A DNA stretch of 40,531 nt from Corynebacterium sp. GTDB taxonomy: Bacteria > Actinomycetota > Actinomycetes > Mycobacteriales > Mycobacteriaceae. The position numbers and the translations under genes are program-made. The notes beneath the pieces were generated by a model, which saw nothing but the letters and a program-made list of their open reading frames with translations, did not search any database and was not told the DNA's origin. Positions 33,555 to 40,531 of the stretch are shown one piece after another (position 1 is the first letter of the stretch; every line of letters starts with the position of its first letter). The stretch is from NCBI GenBank assembly GCA_030530875.1, contig JAUMUD010000005.1, positions 34,487 to 75,017 on the forward strand, given 5' to 3'.

Positions 33555-36500
33555 TTAGTCCTCCTTACGGCGGAAGCCCAGCATCAACATGAGGCCCATG
33601 ACAATGGTCATGAGTGCAGCAACTAGCGCATTGGAGCTATTGGCGCCGGTGGCGGCTAGGCGCTCGCTCTTGGCAGCTGGCTTTTGCTCAGGTGCTGTTG
33701 TTGTGTCTGTTGTTGCTTCCGCCGCTGTGTCTTGAGCTGCAGTACCTTGTGCCGTTGGGGCTTCGGTAACCGTGGAGGCCGCATCCGCCGGAGTGCCATC
33801 GGCGATATGGTTGGCAGGTCCCTGACCATTATCATCGACCGGGGCTGGTGGTGGCATGGTGGCATTGCGCACGGCAATGATAATGCCGACCAGACCGAGG
33901 CTCACACCGGCTACAAGCAGAATCTTTTGGAAAGTACTGGAGCCGGTAGCAGGGAGCTCATCAACAGGGGCTTCGGAAGGAGCGAAGTTCTGATAGGCCT
34001 GAATGAGGGCATCCAGGGCATCATTGACTTCCTGCTGAGTGGAATTCTTGTTATTCAGAATTTCCTTCGCTTTAGCCATTGCCTGCTGATAGGCTTCCTT
34101 CAGGGAATCAGCGGCGCTGGTGTACTGGGTGCTGCTGGTGAACTTTTTAGCCTCAAGGGAATCAACCTTGCTTTGCAGCTTGGAGTAATCCACCGAGATG
34201 CCATTGAGCTTATCCTCGCTGCCAGTGATGGATTCAGCGGCAGAGGTGAGATTAGCCAGCACGGTCGAGTCGAGGTCCGAATAGGACTCGGCGATGTACT
34301 GTTGCCCGGCGCGAATTGCCTCCTCATAGGCCTGCTTCTTTTCCTCGCTGGCGTACTTGTAAGCATCGGATTTGCGGACTTCATCCACACGCTGAAGGTG
34401 CTTGCGCAGTACTTCTTGTTGGGTGTTGAGTTTTTCCATGCTTGCTGCAAAGGCACCAAGTTCCTTGAGGTCCTTGGTCTTTTCAGCAGCGGTTGATACG
34501 GCCTTTTGCTGACCACGGGTGAGGTGTTCAAGCTTTGTCAGTGGCTCAACCACAGCATTGAAATTTTGCTGACCGTCCAGAGCGTTATCGGCAGCTTGGG
34601 CAGAAGTGAGAAGGCGCGTGACTCGCTCAGCATCAGCATTGGCTGCGTCAATACCGGTTGTGAAGGCATCCACCGCGGTGGTGAATGTGGTCTTCTTCTG
34701 ATCTTCAGCGTACTTGTACTTGGCCGAGTCGGTGCTGCTAAAGACCACTGTTGGTAGCTGGGCCTGAGTACGGGCCGTGGAGAGTGCGCGAGCACGGCCG
34801 AGTACCGCATTAATCCCGGCACGGTCAGATGCCGCATCAATATCGCTGGTGGCCTTGTCCTTTTGTGCTTGGCTGAGGTTGAGGCCGGCGATTTCCGCCT
34901 TGGCAAGCTCCGCATCGCTCTTACCGTCCAGTGCACCAAGGGCACGCTTGATGGCGTCGATGGTGGAGTCCAGATTTGCTGCGGGGCTTAGCTCGTCCAT
35001 GCTGACTATGGTGTCAACAGCATCGGTATAGGCTTTTTGCTTTGTGGCATCAGCATTACGATAAACCGCACTATCAAGCACAGTTGGCTTATCTGCTTGC
35101 AGGCCACGCAGGGTTTTCTGCTTGCTGGCCAGGTCGCGGATGCCTTGGGCCCAGGTGTTGAGTTCCGACTGGGTCTTATTGGCCTTGGCGCCGGCGTCGA
35201 GCTTATCCTTCTGTACCTGCGAGAGGTATTCCAGGCCCTTCAGCTCAGTGAGAATGCCATCCAGTACGCTGGCACCATTGAGTGCTCTGCCGGCAGTCTG
35301 TGCTTCTTGCAGAGCTGTGCTAACTCCATCGGCGTTTGCTGTTTCAGCATCAAGTACCGTGGCCAAGTTAGTGGCCTTGGTATCAAAGGCCGAGCGCAGG
35401 TCGGCATCGGCGAAGCGGTACGCCACAGTAGACTTATCTACCAGCGCGTTTTCTGGCTTTTGGGCTTCAGTGCGTGCATTGGCAAGTGCGCGGGCAGCAC
35501 TAAGAATTGTGCCAATCTCTGCGGTGTCAGTTGTTGCCTTGAGGTCGCTCTTAGCTTTGTTCTTCTGCTCTGTGGAGAGGTTGAGCCCATCAATGACGGC
35601 CTCATCAGTTTGGCCATTGAGTGCATCACGCGCGTTCTCAATATTGCTGATAATGGTATCCAGATTTGGGTCCCCATTGAGGGTAGCCATATCTACACTG
35701 GCAAGAAGTGCCTGGTCATAGGCAGTTTGCAGGCTCTTATCCGCATTGCGGTACTTGTAACCTGTCTTTACCGTCGCGGCATCATTCAGCAGAGCCCTGT
35801 AGGAAGCTTGCTTAGAAGCAAGAGTCTTCACATCAGTTGCCCAGGTGTTGAGGGATGTGAGATCCGTCTGGCTAGCGGCTGCATTACCAAGAGCATCCTT
35901 CTGCGTTTGTGAGAGATAGTCAAGGTCAGAGAGCTCATCAAGCACATCTGCTAGATTTTTCGCACCATTCAGTGCATTATCCGCATCAACCAGATCGTTG
36001 TAGACTGTTTCGACATTTGCTGAGGTCGCATCATCTGCATCCATCGCGGTGCTCAGTGCCTGCGATTTGTTGTCGAAGTCCTGCTTGAGATTGTCATCAG
36101 CGAACTTGTACTGATTGGCGTTCTTATCAGTGAAGGAGTGATTCTGCACCGTGGTGCGGGAGTCACTAAGTGCCCGCGCGGCAGTCATGAGTGTGGTGAC
36201 AGTATCCGTGTCCTGTGCTGCCTTAATTGCTGTGCTGGCCTTCTCCTTCTGGCCGGTAGTGAGGTTCAGCGTCTCCAATTCTTTAAGCGCGGATTGACGG
36301 GCACGCTCCAGGTCAGTCTGTCCATCAAGTGCATCCCGCGCATTAGTGATGGCAGTAATACTATTCTGCACTCTGGAATCCAGGGTTAAGGTGTTAAGGC
36401 CATCCAATACGCCCTGACCATCAGTGATAGCGGAATCATAGGCCTCGGTTTTCGGAGTACTACCATTCTTGTACTGGTAAGTTTCCCGAACATCTGGTGC

Positions 36501-38579
36501 AGCCTCAACGAGGGTCTTGAGGGTTTGCTGGGTTCCGGCAAGAGTCTGGACGCTTGATTTCCAAGTATTCAAGGCATCCTGATCAGCATTGTCATTCGCG
36601 CCTGATTCGAGCAAGCCCTTCTGTGTACTAGTCAAATACTTGGCACTATTAAGGTCGGTAAGCACGCCATTCAGTACTGTGTCGCCGTTCAAATTGGAGT
36701 CAGCGGTCTGGGCACTTGTGCGTGCATTATTCACATCATCAGCTGTGGAATTCCGATCATCATAGAGACGTGTGTATTCACCCTCTGCCTCATCAAATGC
36801 AGTTTTCAAGCTTGCATCCGCAAACTTGTATTTAGCAGTGGTTTTATCCGTGAAGGTCACGCTGGTATTACGTGCCTCAGACAAGGACTCCGCAGCCTGA
36901 TATGCAGTATTTACTGCCTCAGTACTTGTGGCATCATTGATCTTTGTCTTGGCAACCTCACGCTGGCCTTCGGAAAGATTCAAGCTCTCAAGATCACTCA
37001 GTGCCTTGGTCTTGGCCTGCTCCAGCTTGCTATTGCCATTGAGCCCATTAAGAGCATTCTCGATATTCGTGATAGCTATAGAAACCTGGGTGCCAACCTC
37101 TAAGGTGTCCATACTGATAGCCGCGCTCACCGCAGTGTCATAGGCCTCCTGCAGATTAGAATCCGCAAGCTCGTAATTTGGCGACTCCTTGACAGTATTC
37201 ACTGCATCTGTAGCTCGCAATCCACGAAGCTTCTTCTGGTTTGCCGCCAAGGTCTTGATACCCTCAGCCCAGCTATTGAGTGCCTCTAGGTCCGCATTCT
37301 GCATCGCGGCATTTGCTAGCAGCCCCTTCTGTGCATCGGAGAGATAGTCAAGGTCTCCAAGGTCCTGAAGAACTCCGTCCAAATTGGTCTGGCCATCCAG
37401 TTCATTAATGGCGCTTTGGAGATCGCTAAAGTCGATCGCCGATGAATCCGTCTCAGCAGTGGAAGCCCACTTCGTCAGTTCGGTATCCACGGCAGTACGC
37501 TTCGTATCAGTGGCGAACTTATACGCGGCCTGCCCCTTATCAACAGTCGGCTTATTTCCCATAGCTGTGATCAATGGCTCCACTGTATCAGTGCCGTATT
37601 TATTGACCGCATCAGTTGCAGCATTGACTGCAACTTCATCCGGATTCTCACTCAAAGTCGCATTTTTATCAACCTGCTTAAGCAATGCGCTCTTTTGTTG
37701 GCTGGTCAGCGCATCACTATCATTAATTTTCTTCTTCAGAGCAGCAACGGCAGCATCCAAGGCGCTAGTATCTGGACCATCTGACATAGCGCTGTTAGCA
37801 CTCTCGAGAGAAGTCTTTAGTTCGTCAACGATGGTCGTGTCATTGAGATGGTCTCCATCAAACTTATTCGCGACCGCGTTCAAGGTATCAATAGAGTTCT
37901 GCAGTTCCGACTTATTAGTGGTATCCGGGTCATCAATCTTCTGCTGAAGCTCATTCACTTTAGTCTTAATATCGCGCTTGAGCAGAACAAAGACATTATC
38001 CAAATAAGATTGGAGTGAGCGCACACCGGGAGCGGATTCGTGGGTAATTGTCGTTCGATCAGACAAACCGTCCTTGAGAAGGCCATCGCGCTTCATGTCC
38101 GAGGTGCCAAAGACATTACGCGTCCAGTTAACGGCGTTGGTCATTCTTTCAGCATTAAGTCCCAAATTCGGGTTACTCGAAGCCAAGCTAAGCAGTGAAC
38201 CAATCATGCCATTTTGCGCAGAATTCAAATAGTCAACGGCTTTTTGGAGATCCTCAACAGTCGGTGGACCACCATTTGCGGCTGTACGTGGGCTTTTCTG
38301 TGTCGTTCCAATTGGCACATATGGTGCGGGCTTGCCCGAGTCATCAGTGAAAGTTGTGTTCTCCGGTGCAGCGTACCACTCGGCCCATTTGGTCAGATTC
38401 AAGTCGCACTCATTGTAGATACCAGTGTTCTGGTCATAACAGATGGGTGCTTGGACAATGACATCGGTGGTTGCATATGCTGGCGCGACGGCAACGGTGG
38501 TGCTGGTCATGGTTGCCACCACAATGGCGCTACGGATAGTGCGCTTATTCTTCTTTGCTGCATGGCGTGCTCGTGACAC
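33555..38579 (-). CDS. Giant repeat surface adhesin with two sortase-type sorting signals
   Basis: A 1674-residue exported protein: signal peptide (cleavage near AYA-TT, about 36), a unique N-terminal domain (about 40-340, with Cys47 and Cys58), then about five long helical repeats of 231-239 residues (KYKFA-type blocks at about 353, 584, 823, 1053 and 1287). Each repeat pairs a FIVAR-like segment (YKFADxxLKxxFD) with a GA-like three-helix segment (LNLSxxQKxxA), as in Ebh-type adhesins. Residues 1542-1546 are LPATG followed by a membrane helix; after a Pro/Ala/Thr spacer, LAATG (1641-1645), a second helix and the tail RRKED follow. The GTG start has AAGGAG 6 bases upstream. It is likely wall-anchored and long-reaching. 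No sortase gene is in the window. Confidence 0.88.
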   Translation of the reverse strand: MSRARHAAKKNKRTIRSAIVVATMTSTTVAVAPAYATTDVIVQAPICYDQNTGIYNECDLNLTKWAEWYAAPENTTFTDDSGKPAPYVPIGTTQKSPRTAANGGPPTVEDLQKAVDYLNSAQNGMIGSLLSLASSNPNLGLNAERMTNAVNWTRNVFGTSDMKRDGLLKDGLSDRTTITHESAPGVRSLQSYLDNVFVLLKRDIKTKVNELQQKIDDPDTTNKSELQNSIDTLNAVANKFDGDHLNDTTIVDELKTSLESANSAMSDGPDTSALDAAVAALKKKINDSDALTSQQKSALLKQVDKNATLSENPDEVAVNAATDAVNKYGTDTVEPLITAMGNKPTVDKGQAAYKFATDTKRTAVDTELTKWASTAETDSSAIDFSDLQSAINELDGQTNLDGVLQDLGDLDYLSDAQKGLLANAAMQNADLEALNSWAEGIKTLAANQKKLRGLRATDAVNTVKESPNYELADSNLQEAYDTAVSAAISMDTLEVGTQVSIAITNIENALNGLNGNSKLEQAKTKALSDLESLNLSEGQREVAKTKINDATSTEAVNTAYQAAESLSEARNTSVTFTDKTTAKYKFADASLKTAFDEAEGEYTRLYDDRNSTADDVNNARTSAQTADSNLNGDTVLNGVLTDLNSAKYLTSTQKGLLESGANDNADQDALNTWKSSVQTLAGTQQTLKTLVEAAPDVRETYQYKNGSTPKTEAYDSAITDGQGVLDGLNTLTLDSRVQNSITAITNARDALDGQTDLERARQSALKELETLNLTTGQKEKASTAIKAAQDTDTVTTLMTAARALSDSRTTVQNHSFTDKNANQYKFADDNLKQDFDNKSQALSTAMDADDATSANVETVYNDLVDADNALNGAKNLADVLDELSDLDYLSQTQKDALGNAAASQTDLTSLNTWATDVKTLASKQASYRALLNDAATVKTGYKYRNADKSLQTAYDQALLASVDMATLNGDPNLDTIISNIENARDALNGQTDEAVIDGLNLSTEQKNKAKSDLKATTDTAEIGTILSAARALANARTEAQKPENALVDKSTVAYRFADADLRSAFDTKATNLATVLDAETANADGVSTALQEAQTAGRALNGASVLDGILTELKGLEYLSQVQKDKLDAGAKANKTQSELNTWAQGIRDLASKQKTLRGLQADKPTVLDSAVYRNADATKQKAYTDAVDTIVSMDELSPAANLDSTIDAIKRALGALDGKSDAELAKAEIAGLNLSQAQKDKATSDIDAASDRAGINAVLGRARALSTARTQAQLPTVVFSSTDSAKYKYAEDQKKTTFTTAVDAFTTGIDAANADAERVTRLLTSAQAADNALDGQQNFNAVVEPLTKLEHLTRGQQKAVSTAAEKTKDLKELGAFAASMEKLNTQQEVLRKHLQRVDEVRKSDAYKYASEEKKQAYEEAIRAGQQYIAESYSDLDSTVLANLTSAAESITGSEDKLNGISVDYSKLQSKVDSLEAKKFTSSTQYTSAADSLKEAYQQAMAKAKEILNNKNSTQQEVNDALDALIQAYQNFAPSEAPVDELPATGSSTFQKILLVAGVSLGLVGIIIAVRNATMPPPAPVDDNGQGPANHIADGTPADAASTVTEAPTAQGTAAQDTAAEATTDTTTAPEQKPAAKSERLAATGANSSNALVAALMTIVMGLMLMLGFRRKED
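33645..33956 (-). other. Tandem sorting signals LPATG and LAATG
   Basis: Codons for LPATG are at 33942-33956 and for LAATG at 33645-33659. Each is followed by a hydrophobic helix, but only the second has the terminal Arg/Lys tail. They are 99 residues apart, separated by a Pro/Ala/Thr/Glu spacer. Confidence 0.8.
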
Positions 38580-38892
38580 GAGTTACTCCTTAACGGTTGC
38601 TTAAATTTCCCTAATATTAGCATAAACGCTATCCCTAAACAAAGGTTGCAACCTGCAATTTTTGCACGATCGGGAGCCGAATGTAAGTCTTGGTTTGAAA
38701 ATTACCCCCACGCCAGAAAATATATGCACACAATCAGTAGAGACCAGTATCCACCAGCAATAATGCAAATATGGCACGAATATTATTAAACCCACAAAAC
38801 GGGCATAACCAGGCAAAATAAAAATTACCACTACCCCCGCGCGGTAAGTACCGATAGCCCCAGTAAAATGTAATTACGAAAAGGAGGTAACC
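38580..38892. other. Divergent promoter region of the adhesin and the 70-residue protein
   Basis: This 313-bp, A+T-rich region has no credible gene. On the minus strand an extended -10, TGCTAATAT (38614-38622), is suitably placed for the adhesin. On the plus strand TAAAAT (38864-38869) may serve the small protein. The motif TGTAATTAC at 38869-38877 recalls the half-sites at 5683-5714. Confidence 0.5.
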
Positions 38893-39105
38893 ATGGCCAA
38901 GGAATCACAATCACCCGATTCAATCATCGAGTCCCTCGAGCAGCGAATCGTGGATTTGGAAAGTGACCTCAATGAGGCACATCGCATTATCGGCAAGCAA
39001 ACTCAGATGCTATACGCGGCACAGGAACTCATTGATAAGCTTCAGCAGCTACGCGCTATGGAAGCCGACAAAAATAACGCTGAAGAGAATGCTTCAGAAG
39101 AGTAA
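38893..39105 (+). CDS. 70-residue coiled-coil protein
   Basis: A small acidic cytoplasmic protein that I do not recognise. Residues about 10-55 form one continuous heptad-like helix (IIESLEQRIVDLESDLNEA, then LIDKLQQLRAM), with a charged Asn/Glu tail. There is no Cys and no membrane segment. The start is well supported by AAAAGGAGGTAACC directly before ATG 38893, one of the best SD sequences in the window, so high translation is likely. It shares a terminator region with the convergent Fe-S carrier gene. A scaffolding or partner-binding role is a guess. Confidence 0.8.
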   Translation: MAKESQSPDSIIESLEQRIVDLESDLNEAHRIIGKQTQMLYAAQELIDKLQQLRAMEADKNNAEENASEE

Positions 39106-39135
39106 GGCACTGAGCGATTAAAGCCCGCACACACA

Positions 39136-39173
39136 GAAAAAGGTCCAGCCCCATCCAAGAGGCTGGACCTTCG
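39136..39173. terminator. Terminator between the coiled-coil gene and the Fe-S carrier
   Basis: A perfect 11-bp stem, AAGGTCCAGCC (39140-39150) / GGCTGGACCTT (39161-39171). A TTTTT tract follows on the minus strand, ending the Fe-S carrier transcript; the plus-strand T run is poor. Confidence 0.88.
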
Positions 39174-39184
39174 GTAGTTAAAGA

Positions 39185-39523
39185 TCAGTTGAAGGAGTCA
39201 CCACAGGCGCAAGAACCCTTGGCATTAGGGTTGTCAATGGTGAAGCCCTGCTGCTCAATGGTGTCAGCGAAGTCAATGCGGGCACCGGTGAGGTATGGAG
39301 CGCTCATCTTATCAACAACGAGACGAACACCGTCGACGAGGTCGCTCTTGTCACCATCGAGGTCACGGTCATCGAAGAAGAGCTGGTAACGCAAACCGGA
39401 GCAGCCACCAGGCTGAACGGCAATACGCAGGGCAAGGTCATCACGACCTTCCTGATCGAGCAGCGCCTTGGCCTTAGCAGCAGCTGCTTCAGTAAGAATC
39501 ACACCCGTAGTAGTAGCAGTCAT
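39185..39523 (-). CDS. erpA: A-type iron-sulfur cluster carrier (HesB/ErpA family)
   Basis: Delivers [Fe-S] clusters to apo-proteins. The 112-residue protein has the three conserved Cys, one in GGCSGLRY and two in GSCACGDSF, plus the family start VILTEAAAAKAKALL. ATG 39523 has AGGAGA 9 bases before it. Corynebacterial synteny (after ltsA, before DUF3043) agrees. It may serve the Rieske protein and other respiratory clusters made from the neighbouring operons, though that link is inference. The name ErpA rather than IscA/SufA is by convention for actinobacteria. Confidence 0.93.
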   Translation of the reverse strand: MTATTTGVILTEAAAAKAKALLDQEGRDDLALRIAVQPGGCSGLRYQLFFDDRDLDGDKSDLVDGVRLVVDKMSAPYLTGARIDFADTIEQQGFTIDNPNAKGSCACGDSFN

Positions 39524-39713
39524 GAGCGGGTTTCTCCTAACGTGTAATGAGGGGTAATTTTAGGGATAAAGACTATTCTACACAGATTCAAAGAATTGTC
39601 ACTTAGTATACCCTAAAAGCCCCTGGCAATTAACCCATATTTCCATTACATAGCCAGGATGACACAGCTAAACCCGAACCTATTTATGAGGCGAAATTCT
39701 TCCTTATTAATGG

Positions 39714-39719
39714 TACTCT
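39714..39719 (+). promoter_or_regulatory. Extended -10 of the DUF3043 gene (leaderless)
   Basis: TGG-TACTCT (TG at 39711-39712) fits the extended TGnTAnnnT form and ends 7 bases before GTG 39727, so the transcript should start at the initiation codon. No Shine-Dalgarno sequence is present. Confidence 0.55.
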
Positions 39720-39726
39720 TGTACTC

Positions 39727-40350
39727 GTGACTGAAAATTCTGGAACGAGCAAAAACTCTGGTAAGGGCCGCCCAACACCGAAGCGTAGGGATCAACAGGC
39801 CAAGCGCGGTCAGCGCCGTGGCCCATATACCCCACCGGAAACACGCAAAGAAGCACGCGCCCGCCGTAAGGAATTTAAGCGCACTCACACCAAGGAAGAG
39901 CTCAAGGAACTCAAGCGCCAGGAGCGCGCTGAGCGTCGCGCCAAGCAGGAAAAGATCCAGGCTGGCATTGACGCCGGTGATGACCGCTACCTGACCGCCC
40001 GCGATAAGGGTGAAACCCGTCGCTTCATCCGCGACTATGTCGACGCACGCCGTTACCTTAATAACTATGTGATGGTCGCTGCCCTTATCCTTCTGGTAAT
40101 CCTCTTCGTCAGCAGCAGCTTCCCATCCCTGGCCACGGTCATTTCCACCGTAACCACCATCATCATCCTCATCTTCTTCCTTGAGGGTCTGTGGATTGGT
40201 TACTCTGCCGGCCGTGCTGCCAAGCAGAAGTTCCCTGGCCATGCTGATACTGGTATCCCACTGCGCTTCTACGCTTATTCCCGCGCTACCCAGCCACGCC
40301 GTTGGCGTAGCCCTAAGCCACGCGTCAATATTGGCGACAAGGTCGAATAA
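39727..40350 (+). CDS. DUF3043 membrane protein
   Basis: Conserved actinobacterial protein of 207 residues with no assigned function. The long basic N-terminus (about 1-95, rich in Arg/Lys/Glu and helical) contains the family block GPYTPPETRKEARARRKEF and RDYVDARRYLNNY, followed by two membrane helices (about 118-136 and 139-161) and a conserved C-terminal YSRATQPRRWRSPKP. GTG 39727 is the start, fitted by a leaderless -10 box. It precedes cobU by 24 bp, so both are probably in one transcript. Confidence 0.92.
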   Translation: MTENSGTSKNSGKGRPTPKRRDQQAKRGQRRGPYTPPETRKEARARRKEFKRTHTKEELKELKRQERAERRAKQEKIQAGIDAGDDRYLTARDKGETRRFIRDYVDARRYLNNYVMVAALILLVILFVSSSFPSLATVISTVTTIIILIFFLEGLWIGYSAGRAAKQKFPGHADTGIPLRFYAYSRATQPRRWRSPKPRVNIGDKVE

Positions 40351-40374
40351 GCATCACCAAATAAGAAAGCACAA

Positions 40375-40531
40375 ATGCGCAGACTTATTCTTGGCGGGGC
40401 TCGCTCCGGGAAATCCTCCTGGGGCGAGTCCCTTTTGCATTCCCACTCACAGGTCACCTATGTGGCCACCGCCCGCCCTTTCAATAGTCCACAAGGCGCT
40501 GACAGCACTGGCAGCGTCGGCAGCACTGGCA
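40375..40531 (+). CDS. cobU: Adenosylcobinamide kinase / guanylyltransferase, 5' part
   Basis: Cobalamin-assembly enzyme; only the first 52 codons are inside the window. It begins MRRLILGGARSGKSSW, with the P-loop GGARSGKS, then SHSQVTYVATARPFN, matching the family. Right after this the sequence turns into a Ser/Gly/Thr-rich run (GADSTGSVGSTG) encoded by near-repeats of GGCAGC, where the family usually continues with a D-x-E-M block. This looks like a low-complexity insertion that goes on past the edge. Weak SD (AAGAAAG) before ATG 40375. Confidence 0.88.
   Translation, partial: MRRLILGGARSGKSSWGESLLHSHSQVTYVATARPFNSPQGADSTGSVGSTG

Noticed and set aside
33555-38579. CRISPR or DNA-level tandem repeats in the long adhesin gene
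   Set aside because: The periodicity is at protein level only, with diverged repeats of about 700 bp; there are no short identical direct repeats with spacers.
39599-39616. TTAGTATACCCTAA as a DtxR box near erpA
   Set aside because: Too few matches to the 19-bp DtxR consensus and not well placed.

Overview
The window is chromosomal DNA from an actinobacterium that looks like a Corynebacterium (moderate G+C, mycolic-acid group). The evidence is gene order and protein sequence: a dcw-cluster start (mraZ-rsmH-ftsL-ftsI), a PknL / Rv2175c / prenyl-transferase / MetF block, class II DAHP synthase, RNase AS, PlsC, a ROK glucokinase, PimB', two NlpC/P60 hydrolases, the ctaE-qcrCAB and ctaCF respiratory operons, an LtsA-type asparagine synthetase, an A-type Fe-S carrier, a DUF3043 membrane protein and cobU. 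As I recall it, the same backbone is found in C. glutamicum and partly in mycobacteria.

Layout. 1-4.9 kb (minus strand): ftsI (cut by the window start), ftsL, rsmH and mraZ, with a rich MraZ-type operator; then a DUF3040 protein and a HEPN-fold protein. 5.0-10.8 kb: GNAT acetyltransferase, a 13E12-type HNH protein behind a striking double-palindrome operator, metF, a polyprenyl synthase, and an Rv2175c-like protein divergent from pknL over a 30-bp gap that appears to hold two leaderless promoters. 10.9-14.5 kb: an accessory island of small secreted proteins (two intact, one broken by two in-frame stops) around a short NAD(P)-binding gene. 14.6-21.3 kb (minus strand): aroG, RNase AS, plsC, glk, pimB' and two NlpC/P60 genes, the latter behind a 15-bp perfect inverted repeat that reads as two MtrA-like boxes, plus a GlxR-type site. 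21.7-23.0 kb: a 29-codon gene with its own Shine-Dalgarno sequence and terminator, and a fourth secreted-family member. 23.1-29.5 kb: the cytochrome bcc-aa3 genes in two operons (ctaE-qcrC-qcrA-qcrB and ctaC-ctaF). 29.9-31.8 kb: asnB/ltsA. 32.2-38.6 kb: a surface locus with a membrane-anchored GH16-like protein convergent with a 1674-residue repeat adhesin that has two consecutive sortase-type sorting signals. 38.9-40.5 kb: a 70-residue coiled-coil protein, an A-type Fe-S carrier, DUF3043 and the start of cobU.

How it fits together. Most of the window concerns the cell envelope: septal peptidoglycan synthesis and its control (FtsI, FtsL, MraZ, PknL, NlpC/P60, LtsA), prenyl carriers and PIM/lipid synthesis (IdsA-like, PlsC, PimB'), and the menaquinol oxidase supercomplex in the membrane. 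The accessory genes are nearly all secreted or surface-bound. The best candidates for something undescribed are the secreted Cys-pair family with serine-rich C-terminal tails, the 29-residue amphipathic peptide gene between nlpC and the respiratory genes, the tandem-sorting-signal adhesin with its GH16-like neighbour, and the AATTACA-N4-TGTAATT double operator upstream of the HNH gene. All assignments are from reading the sequence; no database search was made.
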